DNA of 64,000 bases from Bimastos eiseni (Eukaryota > Annelida > Clitellata > Crassiclitellata > Lumbricidae): contig OY365815.1 in assembly GCA_959347315.1 (NCBI GenBank), forward strand, positions 744,001 to 808,000. The letters run 5' to 3'. Made by a program: the position numbers and the translations under genes. This document shows positions 44,727 to 56,858 of this stretch, piece after piece; the first letter of the stretch is position 1, and each line of letters begins with the position of its first letter. The notes under the pieces are model-generated. The model was not told the DNA's origin, searched no databases, and saw only the letters and a list, made by a program, of their open reading frames with translations.

Positions 44727-45161
44727 CTACGAAATCCTCTGCCTATAGCCTGCATTCCTGCGGCTTGTAGAGGAAACAGGGATTGGATTGACGACGTCAA
44801 TGTGGTAGTCCCTCTGTAGGTCTAGATCGGTCAGCCTGGCCTGGTCCGTCTCTTTGTCGATGCGTACCTGTTCGTGTAAGGCGTGTCCTGAGTCTGTCTC
44901 CGTCAACCTCAGGAAAGCCTTGTACAGGTCAAAGGTCTGCTTCTGGCTGAGCGTCAGTGCTCGGCCTCCTCTCTGCGACTGAAGCACCTGGTCGTAGATG
45001 CGCTCTCTTTCTGGTGTGGCCATCATGTCGACCTCGATGAGACGAGTGACGGTCACAGACGACTTCTGGAAGAGTTCCTTGCTGTCGTCGATTGGAACGA
45101 TTCGCTCCGTGCGGACCATGATCGTCATCTGGGCCAGACCGTTGCCCACAACAACCGTCAC
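44727..45161 (-). CDS. Unknown protein, exon 3 of 3
   Basis: The last coding exon starts after TTTTTCTTCAG (acceptor AG at 45163-45162) in phase 0 and runs 144 codons to the stop at 44727. It begins VTVVVGNGLAQMTIMVRTER and reads as a compact, charged, probably folded region (VTVTRLIEVDMMATPERERI, then ALTLSQKQTFDLYKAFLRLT, then LTDLDLQRDYHIDVVNPIPV). There are no membrane segments and no catalytic motif I recognise. Together with exon 2 it looks like the conserved part of the protein. It is also much higher in GC than the flanking intron. Confidence 0.8.
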   Translation of the reverse strand: MTVVVGNGLAQMTIMVRTERIVPIDDSKELFQKSSVTVTRLIEVDMMATPERERIYDQVLQSQRGGRALTLSQKQTFDLYKAFLRLTETDSGHALHEQVRIDKETDQARLTDLDLQRDYHIDVVNPIPVSSTSRRNAGYRQRIS

Positions 45162-45239
45162 CTGAAGAAAAAGTTCACAGGCGTCTTTCTCATTTATTAC
45201 GGAGTTGATATAGCGCCAATTTAGTACAGATTACTACTC

Positions 45240-45720
45240 CAAACCAACCACGGATGATAAGAACCGACTACAAAAGAAGCGCATCTGAGTAAGCCCTAGG
45301 CATGAGGTGCAGTGGCAATAGGAGTCCATTCCATACCATATGACCAACAACAGAGAATGCGCGATGCTGTCCACTTGCAGTTTGCGTGCGGGGGACGAGG
45401 AGTTCACCATTTGTGAAAGAGCGGAGAGCACGCCCATGGTAGAGGGGAAATAGAGATCTTGCAGTCTTGTAGATATGCAGAGGCGACACGTAAATAGGCA
45501 CCGCCACACCAAGGCAGAACCGCGGTACACCATCAGCTGTGGGACAGGGAGCCAAAGCAGGACATCCTGCATATAATCGGTGACATGATTGAACCATAGA
45601 ATACGACCAACTGAGGCATAGGATCCGCTCTAGACACTCCAACCGCCCAGCCAGGTATCCAGCATAGAGCACACGGCAATAGTCAAGGCCGCGAATGACA
45701 AAAAAGAAATGGATCAGGTT
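45240..45720 (-). pseudogene. CR1/L2-like LINE C-terminal fragment in intron 2
   Basis: Two overlapping minus-strand frames show a decayed ORF2 C-terminus: GLDYCRVLYAGYLAGRLECL near 45700, a YRGSALVWRCL block, then GELLVPRTQTASGQHRAFS and a final short stretch near 45260. It lies in the intron between exons 3 and 2 of the three-exon gene, on the same strand. Confidence 0.7.
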
Positions 45721-46549
45721 ATAGTGGTAAGAGAGCGGGAAACAAGTAGTGTAGTTGCTTCGGAGTGATCAAACGGAGGAAATTACAGAAGAACGGGGAT
45801 CCTTTTAGAGGGAGTGGAACTGCATGCCGGGATAAGGTGATAACCATATTTATAGGAACAACTTCCGGATAACAAGTACGAAATAGATCCAAGATGCTCT
45901 GCTTACACTTAACATATGTGCGTGCGTGTGTGTGTGGATAGTTTATTAGTCTCTTTGCTGTACCATTTTGTAGCAATTTTGATGTCAATTTGATGTCAAG
46001 ATTATCATTTATATTCAATTGTTTCAAACTTGAGTGACGACATCAAAAATTGCTGTTATTGAGTGGCGATATTTACAAAATACTGGTGAATAAATACATT
46101 CACAATCGCTCTGATCGAACAAAACGATTCCTGATCACATCCAACCAAGTCCTCGGTTTCAGAAGAACCAACAGGCAAGACAAGGCTTGACACAACAAGA
46201 GAAGCCATGACACAACAAGACAAGACACAACATGACACATCGACTCAGTAGCATGCTAATCAAGTCGATAGGCTGGTTACCAACTAGAGGTACTACTTTT
46301 GACAATTCAGGAGAAAGTAGGCGAATGTCGGCTTATGTACTATAGGGTCTTTAAACAGTTCTGAGCATGTACTTTGCCCGTAATAAAATAATAATAAAAT
46401 TAAAAATAGCAATAAAAATTAAAAATATTCTAGGGTTAGAGCACGTGTATTAATTGTAAAAATAATACACCTGTCATTCATATGTCAACTCCATGTCAAC
46501 GGTCGAAACAGAACACTCACTAACCCCACTATTATACGATGGGCAAAGT

Positions 46550-46830
46550 TCATTGAGATAAGCACAGTACAAAGATTGGCTGTGGATGATTGGCAGACCG
46601 TTGACAGGTGATGTATGCCATTGCTACTGATAGGGCGCCAGATGCCAAGTACAAAGTGCAGCCTCGTGCACGATAACAATGGATGATTGACAGGTTGTGT
46701 ACAGTACAAAGTTCAAGTGTGCACTCACAACAATGGATGATTGACAGGTGGGCGGGGCAAGGGTTCCGTCTGGACAATGGATGACGTCATAGGCAGTCAC
46801 GGCAAAGTACAAATGCGCCTAAACAAGTAG
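46550..46830. repeat. About 60-bp imperfect tandem repeat
   Basis: The phrase CAATGGATGATTGACAGGT with an adjacent GTACAAAGTTCAAGTG-like part recurs three to four times (near 46575, 46675, 46730 and 46777). It is intronic. The overlapping minus frames are artefacts. Confidence 0.65.
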
Positions 46831-47064
46831 TATCACCACTACTCCTATTGTCACCGTCCTCAATCTCACGCTGAACTCAACAGGACAATGCCATGAGGAG
46901 GCGTGTCTGTGGAGGAGAGAAAATTCTATTGGTGATCAATTAGTATTTTATGTTTCCAGGTATTTTTAGGCCAACTCTGGAATGCGAATCACCTGCAAAC
47001 GGTTCAGCAAAGAATCTTATAATTGAAGAGAATAGAAGAGACTCTGACGATGAGAATGACTTAC

Positions 47065-47246
47065 GTTTTCTGAGACGATGTCAACATTGAGAAGATCCTG
47101 TTGAATTCTTCCGTTCTTCTGCCTTACAACCTCCGTCTCTTTCTGTCCGTAGATGACTTCTTGTCTTACGGTCGATGCATCCGCTCCTTTAGCCAGACCT
47201 CGGTAGATGATCATCGACTCATCGTCCTCCGCTCCATCACCCATTC
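47065..47246 (-). CDS. Unknown protein, exon 2 of 3
   Basis: This 182-bp exon has a good acceptor (CCTTCTTTGCTAG|GA) at its upper end and a consensus donor (GAAAAC|GTAAGT) at 47065/47064. It enters in phase 1 and leaves in phase 0, exactly matching exons 1 and 3. It reads MGDGAEDDESMIIYRGLAKG, then STVRQEVIYGQKETEVVRQK, then LLNVDIVSEN: acidic at first, then probably beta- or helix-forming. No known domain recognised. Confidence 0.8.
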
Positions 47247-47714
47247 CTAGCAAAGAAGGCATTTATTTAGAGCCACGAACGAATGTAACAAGGAGGGCAC
47301 AGATGTTGAGACGGAATTATTTAATTATTAAACTAAACTAAACGTTACCTTTACACCTTCTTCAATAATTTGAATGATTTTACTAAACTATTGCATGGTT
47401 TATAAAGATCACTGATAGCCTATATTCGTGAACTAGAAGTCGAATAGAATAAGTAAGTAAGTGAGTATGTACTTTATTGAACCGCTTGCAAACGCACGGC
47501 GGGCACATCATAATATGAATGTTCAAAACAATGTACACTCTCAAAATAAACATATCAAGCAATTACAAGCAATTAGACATCCACAAAGTAGTTAGAGTAA
47601 AATAATGTACACTCATAAAATAATTACAACTAGCAATTACACAAGACATCCCATAAGTAACTAGAGTAAATAGAAATCAAACAATACTAGGCCTAGTTAC
47701 ACTCACACTAGGAA

Positions 47715-48045
47715 TAGATTCAATTGTATAGCATTCGGGTGATAAAACCACATCGAGCTAGTGCGGCAGCGCGCGGGATCTCACGATTATGCGATCGAGG
47801 ATGGAGTGAATAGGTAACAATCTTTAAAGGTGGCAAAAGACAACTTAGAACATGGCAAGAATTGTGTAGCACAGAACAGAAATGAGAGGAATCTGCACGG
47901 CCACAGAGGTCATCAAAAGTCATCTGGTGAAAAGGCAGAAACTTAAGCCGCATCAGTTTCCTTACAATTGCGTTAAGACGCATTCTCTGGCCAGCATTAG
48001 CAAAGCCTGGCCATGCAGGGGAAGCATAGAGGAGGCGGGAAAAGC
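47715..48045 (-). pseudogene. LINE ORF2 C-terminal fragment in intron 1
   Basis: The minus strand reads SPAWPGFANAGQRMRLNAIV, then KLMRLKFLPFHQMTFDDLCG, then a PRSHNREIPRAAALARCGFI block and stop, typical of the end of a non-LTR retrotransposon ORF2 in the jockey/CR1 range. It is a different family from the fragment at 45240. Confidence 0.65.
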
Positions 48046-48324
48046 GATAATAATTAAGTGATAATAATTAGAATAATAATTATTTGATTCTAATTCAGTA
48101 GAAGTAGAATAAAAATTATTTTATGAACAAGAATAGAATAAGAAGTGAAATGGAGACCTCCCAAAGTGAACAAGAAGTAAAATTAATTTCAGAACGAAAT
48201 TTAATAAACATTTCAGATGCGTGGGCCGTTATTATTAGGCCTAATAGTGCTACTGCGCTAAAGAAATAATTACATCTCCATTATTGTCACCTTCGCGCTA
48301 AACGTGAACATGTAGAAGACCTAA

Positions 48325-48540
48325 TCAATTCAGCCTAATTTTGCTTGTCGAGTTCCTGAGATATGCTTTCAGACGGCGAAGTGTTGAGAAAGAGCGCTCA
48401 CTGGTCCAGGCAATGTAATGTTGCCAAGATTTGCAACAACTTTGTAATATTTGGATGAACTGTTGAATGACACAAATGCATTGCGTCCAAAGCATTTTTT
48501 GGCACACTATCCGTCTCTTTGCGTGAAAGACGACGATATC
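48325..48540 (-). pseudogene. hAT transposase C-terminal (hATC) fragment
   Basis: A short minus-strand frame contains SERSFSTLRRLKAYLRNSTS followed by KIRLN, the signature of the hAT dimerisation domain. Upstream codons in another frame fit the same family. It is an isolated scrap in intron 1. Confidence 0.6.
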
Positions 48541-48559
48541 ACAGCCTTTGTTCTGCCAC

Positions 48560-50215
48560 TAATGAATCCCAAACGTTGAGAACCATTGCTTATGGATTGA
48601 TCGCTTAGTTTTGCTTAGTGCTATTCTTGCCCCAACATCTCATAGCAAGAAATAACAATGTTTAGTTAAACCTACCACAACACCTTCCAGCAAGAGATAA
48701 CTCTGCTTACAGATTTTATAGTTGATCCACTATACAATGCAGCAATTTATATAATTTATCATTTATATTCAATTGTTTCAAACTTCTGAACACTTAAATT
48801 GGTATAATGCGTCCAATGATAATGTCTAAGGATGAACTGACCTATATACATAAGTCTCTCTTTCTATCTCTTTATATTTATATATATATGCATTGGTTAA
48901 ATATATACACGCACACCCATTTTATATAGTTATATATATAGTACGTATAGGGGTTATGACAGCTGTCTTATATCCCTGTCCTATATCCGGAAATAATTGA
49001 ATGATACATTGCGCTTGTCACATTATAGGCTAAGTTCTGCTTCATTTACACCCTGCCAGAGTGACCTTGGGATACGGTATCGGGTTTATGCCACAGCTGT
49101 TGCCTCCGTGGAGTCGGCGCGTATGCTGCACTCGGTGCACTGTGAGTGTCTGTTATTCCTCTAACGAGGGCACAGTCCCAAAATTATCCCAACTTATTCT
49201 GTACGTTGTTGCTCAAAAATATTTTCAACTGTTCCAATGGGAGGGGGGGTTTAACCCCTAAACCCCACCTTGCCTACGCCACTGTTTGAGGCAAATCAGA
49301 ACTTACCACAGCGATGAATAAACATTTTCGTCCGTGACTGATTTCAATATTATAATTTGCATGGTGCTTTGCATATATAGTTGTATGTGAGGCGCCTTTG
49401 TAGCGGTATGACCGCGTTACGGCGCCATATTAAAACGTCTTTATTGTTATTATTATTGTTGCATAAAATACATCGGCGGCGAGCAGTTACGCCGCTTGCA
49501 TTAACACTAATTTCTCAGCAGCGACAAAGACTTGTTTTAAACCAGCATGGGAACTTTGAGTTAGCCTAAGTGATATGCAAAACTATTAGCCTTGTTAATT
49601 TTTCTGGCCATTGACTGAATGTTTCGAAAAATAGACAAATTTAACATTGTTTCATGTGTAAACACAATATTCGTTCAAGTCTCGTCTGCCATGACCGGAA
49701 GTCACGTTTGATTCGCCGTTGGCCGTAACCCAATAACCGAAGCGTTATCTTTCTAGTCCTATAGTAATTCAGTTCCATGAACGTAATCATGTTTAAAATT
49801 TTCTTACAATCGGTCGATGGCATTTTATAAGGATTTCTGCGCAAAAGGTTATAGATTTCATTATGATTTTGTCAAGTATGCTGGCTGGCGTTAAAGGGAA
49901 TGCTAAAATATAAAGCATTGCAATTTGTTTTCAACCATTATTTATGTGTAAACTTTGTTTCTTAAAATTGGTGTTGTTACTTTTGATGGCAAAACTCTCT
50001 GTGGGAAGCACACCCTCAACTTCCTCAAGCATGTTGTGCCATTCCTTCCACATCAACCAATACCATCAACGAGTGTCCATCTCCAGCTTTAAAAAAATAC
50101 AAGTTTCAAGTTTCGCATCTCCAGGAATGCAGCAAAATGAATGTTTTACTATAGTGTAGCAGTCAGAATGTGACATTGGCCTTAAAGTTGACAAATATTT
50201 GCAGAACATTAAGTA
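48560..50215. other. Intronic stretch without a recognised feature
   Basis: Short TA-rich runs lie at 48875-48950. The open frames of 60-70 codons have no motifs. It is part of the 5.2-kb intron 1 of the three-exon gene. Confidence 0.5.
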
Positions 50216-50219
50216 GCAA

Positions 50220-51735
50220 GGAGCAGAGTTACATTTTGAAAAAAATTTTGCCCCCCACTTGTTGAATTTTGCCCCCCAGAGATTTGAAAAATGGGTGGGA
50301 TACAAATTATCTTAACAAAAGTCATCTTATCATAAACACTCCATAGAAATGAGATATGCAGGACACTTTTAAAGTATACACCATTAAGTAGGCCTACTAT
50401 TTTGTACAATATTATACAGTAAAATTGCATGCAAATTAATCTTTTCCATCATCATGAGGCTTGTAACATGGTCATTGCAACAGCACATGGGCTGGATGCC
50501 AAATAAATTTCAGCTTTAACTTGCTGCAAGATTCATGTCAACATATTAGTTATTTAAATCTAATATTTGATGCATGTATACAAACATTTCTCTAGCGCCA
50601 TCACAATTACTTACTTAATATGCCAGTTTTGATTAGGGTTTCATGTTTAATCAATGACTACAAACAACTATAATGTGGCTATAAGATGGTTGAGTACATG
50701 TTGGCTGGTGAAAACAAGGTAAGTGTCAAAATTCAATAGACACATTCTTAATTGGTTAAAATGTTGGGATTTAGGTGGAAGAGCAGTACTTGAGCTAACC
50801 TTGAGATTGCTGTGAAGGAGTGGAGTACTTACAACATTATTTCCATGGACTCTGAATACAAAGGTGGAAACCCATTCATCACTTTCTCTCGGAGCTTCCC
50901 ACTTGAAGGATTGGCCTAACACTAGTTTATTGTGAGATCACTTGGTTGAAACATTGCAATCAATAGCATAAACTAATTTAGTATTGCCAATTTCCAAATG
51001 AGTGAGTTTTTCGTCCAATTCAATATCCGGGGTCATCATGGTCAACGGGACAATTTTAGATTTGTAAGTTGGATTCTCGGGATACGATTTTTGTCATACT
51101 CAGACTGCAAAAAATGGAAGTCATGAGTCACGATTGTCGACTCGGGCCGGATGATGGCTGGAAGAAAGACCGATCGTGCACTAGACTTACGCAGAACTAT
51201 AGATTAGCACAGTCTTTAACCAGACAAGAAAGCACCTCCACGCAAGTCTTCCATGTTAGGAACTTCTCATTATAGCGGAGTCGGCTAGGAGGTGCATGTT
51301 CCAACAGACATTTCCAATAAAATGTGTGCCCTGGCAGGGATCTGAATCCCGACATCATGATTGTAGAGAGCAACCACTAGATTATTTCTTTAGCCAATGA
51401 CAATATTCTACTGTTAAAAATTTTCTGTATTTCCTGTATTTTCTTCCTATTTTGGGAAGGAACAAAGTGATACATTATAGATGAATGAATAACCAATCGT
51501 GCATTCTTCTTCTTTGTAAATGACAGCTTTTATACCTGCATTAAGCAAGAACAAATCGTAAAAACAAACTTTGAAAACTTTAGGAAAAACATAAAAAAAT
51601 AGAACTTATTTGGGGGCACTGAGCACTAAAGCTGGGGGCTTTGCCCCCCCCCAGTTTTGGGGCTTTGTCCCCCCCCAGTTTTAAACCGGGGGGGGGGGCA
51701 GATTGTGCCCCAGATTGTTACACGGCCTCTGACAG
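50220..51735 (-). mobile_element. Larger copy of the GTGTAACAA element family
   Basis: Read on the minus strand, its two ends match the 253-bp element at 55201-55453. At 51735-51590 it has GTGTAACAATCTGGGG, AAGCCCCCAGCTTTAGTGCT and a CAGTGCCCCCAAA part. At 50345-50220 it has TTTGTTAAGATAATTTGT, TTTTTCAAATCTCTGGGGGG and CAAGTGGGGGGCAAAA. About 1.25 kb of extra sequence, including a SINE, lies between. It is probably a non-autonomous DNA transposon with terminal GTGTAACA. Confidence 0.6.
51300..51400 (-). mobile_element. tRNA-like SINE head
   Basis: On the minus strand, AATCTAGTGGTTGCTCTC (A-box-like) and GGGATTCAGATCCC (B-box-like) are spaced as in a tRNA, followed by CAGGGCACACATTTTATTGG. 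A hairpin GCACCTCC...GGAGGTGC spans 51230-51292 next to it. It is too degenerate for a tRNA gene. Confidence 0.5.
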
Positions 51736-52456
51736 TGTTTGTCACTTGTACTGTGTTAGTCTATGTACAATTGGTTTGAGACTGGAATAAAGGCTTAAAT
51801 GAAACATTACATTATTTATTATTGAGACAAGTGTGTGCAATAAGCGATAAACATAAAGACTCGTAGAATTAGTGTATAAGTAAATTCATTTAGAGAGAAG
51901 TGAATAAGAACTAGAAGTAAAATTAATCTGAGAAGCAAGATGACACTGATAAAGACTATAATAGAATAGAAACATGTTGTTTCTATTCTCTTTAAAGGAT
52001 AAAGGGTTTTATGTAAAAATCGAGTTCGTACATTATGGTCATTATTGAATGATCTTTGAGGAGATAGATAATTATACCTCTGCATAGTGAGGATCAATAA
52101 TAGGTTGATACGGGTCTGTATTGCGCTGTTATAGCATCATAACAGCATCGGGAAAGCATTCACTCTCTCATTGTTGGCTTAAAACAATTACAAGTGAACA
52201 GGAAGGTAGACAGAATGGTAACAAAATCATACAAACAGCCAGGCATGCAAAAATACAAGTAAACATAAAAAGTGTACAAAGATGCACACTGTACAGAATG
52301 AATAAATGAATGAATAAATGGCCCAACATATATATAATCACATACAGACAATAGGTAGACCGATTAACATATTCTCAGGCTGATTGGTTGGACTGACTGA
52401 CTGATTGACTGACTGACTGTTTGATTGATTATTGGAATGATTGATTGAAATCCTAC

Positions 52457-53633
52457 CATTGATCATCCACGGATTGACCGTTTCATACTCCACAGATTCG
52501 TATCCATCGACAGTGTCGCCTGAGGCTGACATCTCCCCATTGTCACCAGAGCGCGATCCTTTTACTCCATGGCCCAATCCAGATGGTCGCTGCATTGTCG
52601 TGTCTGTCGTCTGTGAGATGTGTTTGGCGCTGTCACCAGGATTCCAGAGCAGCTGATGATTATTGTCTGCTTTGGCTTTTGTCTGCATGCCACTCCTCTT
52701 TGACCTCGAGTCCTCCCTTACCTCTGTCCACTCTGAGGTCGTGTTCTTAGTGGATCGGCTGTTTCCATTAGAGCTTGGCCTTGGACCAGCTGCTCTTTCC
52801 AATGCACCGCTATTGTTAGTTGGTCTGGGAGCAGCCTTCGGTAAAGCACCGACATTGGCACTTGGTCTTTGAGCCTTTGACAGTGCGGCCACAGATCCAC
52901 CGCCATTGTTTCGTTGATCGGAAGCAGCAGTGGACGTCGTTTCTGTCACGACCGTCGTCTGCCCTCCAAACAGTTCAAGGTCGAATCCAACTCGGCTCTT
53001 GGGTCTCTCCACTGTCGTCAGAGCCTCTGTGTGATGAGTCACAGACGAAGGTTGGACCGATCGGATCGTGTACGCTTCGTTCACCATCACAGATTGATCA
53101 TCGCGAGGCTGTGTCACCGGAAACGAAAAGTGCGCATGCGCTAGGACATCGTTTCCGGTGGCGCGAATGACGTCATTTCCAGTGACTTGAACGACGCTGA
53201 CACTTCCGGGTCTTTCGTTGGTTCTGCCTGGCGCCATCTGGCCAACAAATCCAAGGCGAGAACTGCGCTGCGAATTGGTCGCGTACTCCGACTGAGCGCG
53301 AGAGTTGGTCGCATACTCCATCTGGCTACGGCGGCCAGTTGCCATGGATACGGAGGAGGGAAGTCCGGCGTCCGCAAGAGCCGCGTTTAGACTCATCGTA
53401 ATGTGGTAGTTGTTTCCTGCCTTTTGAGCGTCCTCTAACGTCGGATCGACTGCTGCCACTTCCGTCGTCGGAGTCCTCGCACGAGATGGCGCTCTTGGCG
53501 GCGGCTCAAGGTAGGTCATCGTTGGCTGAGGGGTGGTGGGAAATCCGTTGCGTCTTTCCGGAAGCAGAGAATCGCTGTAGACGCTGCTGCGAGTGACCGT
53601 CTTACGATAGGAAGAACCATTCAATGTAGACAT
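52457..53633 (-). CDS. Unknown protein, exon 1 of 3
   Basis: ATG at 53633 (G at -3) opens 392 codons, ending in phase 1 at AATG|GTAGGA (52457/52456). Exons 1-3 (1177 + 182 + 435 bp) make 598 codons including stop. Residues 1-330 are rich in Ser, Thr, Pro, Asn and Gln and look disordered: MSTLNGSSYRKTVTRSSVYS, short near-repeats (QMEYATNS/QSEYATNS, VTGNDVIR/ATGNDVLA) and two Ala-Leu-Xaa-Lys-Ala-type repeats. The end (DGYESVEYETVNPWMING) is more ordered. There is no signal peptide or membrane segment, so it is probably an intracellular protein. The open frame running on to 52338 is intron. Function unknown. Confidence 0.8.
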
Positions 53634-53639
53634 ATCGTA

Positions 53640-54810
53640 CTATATAACGACAACGAAAGAAATCAGCTGATGTGTCTTATTCACCAACACATCCACCACC
53701 ACAACTACTACGCTATCATCATCGGCACCATTATCATCATAACTAAACAAATTCTATGACCGTCACAATCACCACCAACGACGACGCAGAAAAAGTTAGC
53801 AACGCTGGCTGACATCATCATTTTGTGTTGACACACCATTTTGGTTTCTCTGATATAATCATTTTGTTCGTATTGAATGAATAATCAGATCCAAACAAAT
53901 TCTAATTAACTGAGTCGATATCCCTGATCAACTCAACGTTTTGCATTTATAAAATTGCGCCTTGTGCCTAGCTTTAATCTGGCGCTCTCTCATTTTGTTG
54001 CCTATCTAAATTTCAAATATAATATATAATTCAGTAATAGACAGATAGCCTTTCGAAGAACTAATTTCAGATGCATAATAAAAAAATAAAGAACTAAATA
54101 TAGCCCAATGATCCATAGTTATGCATGTATAGTAATATTGAAGTCGGTTAATTGGCCTATACCAAACTCAATGTTGGCCTAAATGTTTTCGAAAAAGCAG
54201 ACAGCTAAAGTTGACTGGTGACGTATATTTTGAAAACATGGATGTTATATTAAGCCAAAGTTACCAAGCAACAAAATAGAGATAAATGATTCATTATAGT
54301 GTAATACAAAACTTAAATTATCATTATTGTTATTTAAATTATTAATTATTACAGCAGCGCCCTTAGAGCGCCCCTTCATGGCCATAATATTATACTCAGA
54401 AGCGCTCAGTCAAAAGAATAAAAAAGGCTCGGTCAAGCAGCGACAAGGCCAGATAAGAAAAGGGAAGATTGGCCTAAAAGGCGCGAGAAGGCCATTCCAG
54501 GTCACAGGATTAGCCAGAAAGCACGGCGATGCCGGATAGCAGTCCGACCACGGGGACAAGTAACTCCGCCTGCGCAGCAGAGCGCAACGAGACACGGCGT
54601 CGAACAATGACAGCGGGGCATAATTCCATGATTTAGAGCAGGGGTGTGAAAGAGCTGGCCCGCCGACGATATAGGCCTATTTCTCGCCAGCGAGCCTTGT
54701 CTAAGGACAACACAATTGAGAATAAAAAGATAAAACCGTTAAATGACAAATTAGACATTTGTCATTTAATGGTTTGATGAGTTTTCTGTGATTTTGCAAT
54801 TGATAATGCG
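53640..54810. other. Upstream flank of the three-exon gene
   Basis: It should contain the promoter and 5' UTR of the minus-strand gene. I see no clear TATA box or CpG island. ACCACCA/ATCATCATC words are frequent at 53690-53780. No other gene found. Confidence 0.4.
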
Positions 54811-54813
54811 GTG

Positions 54814-55620
54814 ACCGGACAATTCGACGTCGGACAATTCTGCGCGCGGACAATTTGGCGCCGGATGAGTTTGTAAGTGTATTTAGACCAGATGTCGGTA
54901 TGTAGTAACTCACATTTTTTAAATATTCAGAAGAGCGAAATAATATTTTCCATATTATCCAGCACATGTTTTGGTTATTGTAGAGTCATAGTCAACACAT
55001 AGGAACCGTGTCACTTTCTATCTAGAGTAGTCCTCCACTGTAGATAAAACTCAAGGATGTTACAAATTACATCGATTTCGGTTTCTGACTCACATAGTAC
55101 TTACTAACGGCAGTAGAAGTTTATAAATCCATGTCTTAATGTTACTGTACTCTTTAATCGCAATTACTCAAAGTAATTTAGGGCTGTTGTCTTCAGTCCC
55201 CAGGGGTGTAACAAGCGGGGGGCAGAGGGGACACAGGCAAAGCCCCCCAGTTTTAGTGCTCTGTGCCCCCCAAGTACCCCAAAATCGGTTCTTTTTTATG
55301 TTTATCCAATGGCTTTTTAAGATTACCTTTGTTAAAATAATTTGTGCCACATTTTTCAAATTTCTGGGAAGCAAAATTCAAAAAGTGGGGGGTCAAAAAA
55401 ATATCTAAGAAATTATGCCCCCTCCCACTTTTCAAAACCTTGTTACACCGCGGCCAGTCTCTATAATAACTAGACATGTGCTGGATAATATGGAGAACAC
55501 TATTTCGCTTTCATTCTGAATATTTTTAAAATGCCAGTTACCACACATACCTCTGGTCTAAATACACTTACAAACTCATCCGGCGCCGAATTGTCCCCGC
55601 GCCGAATTGTCCGCGTCCGG
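54814..55620. mobile_element. Foldback element with 160-bp arms
   Basis: 54814-54985 and 55463-55620 are reverse complements with perhaps one difference in six. Shared words include GGCGCCGGATGAGTTTGTAA, GTGTATTTAGACCAGA and CATATTATCCAGCACATGT. Each terminus carries two to three tandem copies of GGACAATT plus a CG-rich spacer. A smaller element is nested in the loop. Confidence 0.8.
55201..55453. mobile_element. 253-bp GTGTAACAA element nested in the foldback
   Basis: Ends CAGGGGTGTAACAAG and CTTGTTACACCGCGG are inverted repeats. Flanks TCAGTCCC and CCAGTCTC match at 6 of 8 bases, suggesting an hAT-type duplication. The interior has C- and G-runs (AAAGCCCCCCAGTTTTAGTG) matching 50220-51735. 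Confidence 0.65.
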
Positions 55621-56103
55621 GAACCTGATAAAGCATATCAGAATCACGTTTCAAAAGCCTCATTCTCGTGTTATAGGCCTATGCGACTCGCTGTTTCCAA
55701 TGTTTCCAATCACTGAACCCATTTTTAAACCCAGATTCTTGGAGACTAAATAATCTACAAGGAACACAGAAAAATTCTCCCGTTGAAGGTGAATAGGTGA
55801 GCCCACTCTCTTCACAAGCTCTCTTCGCAGTCGGCCTTTCTACGCTGAAATAAGCTCGAGTGTAGGCCTTAATATCTATCAGCTTCTTACCAATTTCCGA
55901 AGCTGTAAATCTCCTAAGTTCTGCTCAATTGGTCGATTGACAATAACTTCGTGCAGAACTTCGTCAATAATTCTCCAGTTTGCAGGATCTTTGACAATTC
56001 CTGAACATCAGTGGGCCCTACCGACTACTCAGCGAGTAGGTTACCGACGACAATATAATGAATTAGGGCTTACATTTTTTGATCACTAATACACAGTTAG
56101 AAC

Positions 56104-56787
56104 TAGGGCATAACCGAGTAGACAATTTCCACCGAGTACCGAATCCGAGTATTTGGATGAACTATTTGCCGGATCCGGGTACGAACCAAATAGTACCGGA
56201 AAATCTGGCAGCGAGTACCAACCGCAGGCATAGCGTAATTAACCTACCACATGCACAGCAACGGAGAACTATCTGTAGTCAATGCAGAGTCTATAGCAAT
56301 ATCCTTCATATATCGTCGCATTCTAAGCTATGCAATATATTTATTATTTAATAACTTTATTGGGGAAAAAATGTAAAACCTTCTTATAAAATTTGAAATA
56401 TGAAGTTATCAATGACGTCTTTACTCTCTAATGTTTACCGGAAAGTGGGTGGAGCCAATTCAAGCGGAAAAATTACTGATTTGGTTGCCACCTGGGAATT
56501 CAACCAAAAGAAATTAAAATATATAAATATTAACATCATTATTTTAAAGAAAATTCAATTGAATGTTAAGTTCTTGTTTAATTAATCAATAACTTATAAG
56601 TAAGTCGGTTAGTCCTAAATTTATTTGATGAAAAAATATTATTTTATCAAAAAAATTATTTTTATCAAAAAAGTTAAAGTTATTTTTATCTATTTGTGGG
56701 TGAAATATTTTTTCCGAGGCGAAGACTTCCAAATAGTCCAATATTCGGCCGAGGTGAATGACCGAGGCGATTTCCGGTAATGCCCTA
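56104..56787. mobile_element. Non-autonomous hAT element, 684 bp
   Basis: Termini are TAGGGCATAACCG and CGGTAATGCCCTA. Flanks GTTAGAAC (56096-56103) and GTTAAAAC (56788-56795) differ at one base, as expected for an 8-bp hAT duplication. The left end has repeated ACCGAGTA words. No transposase. Confidence 0.85.
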
Positions 56788-56858
56788 GTTAAAACATACA
56801 TTTTGTAACAAAGCTGGTAAAATTAACGTTACTTTTTTTAAATTCATCCTTTTTATCC

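Noticed and set aside
54701..55477. Small frames around 54.7-55.5 kb
   Set aside because: They lie inside the foldback element and its nested transposon, are read in both orientations of the same repeat, and show no motif.
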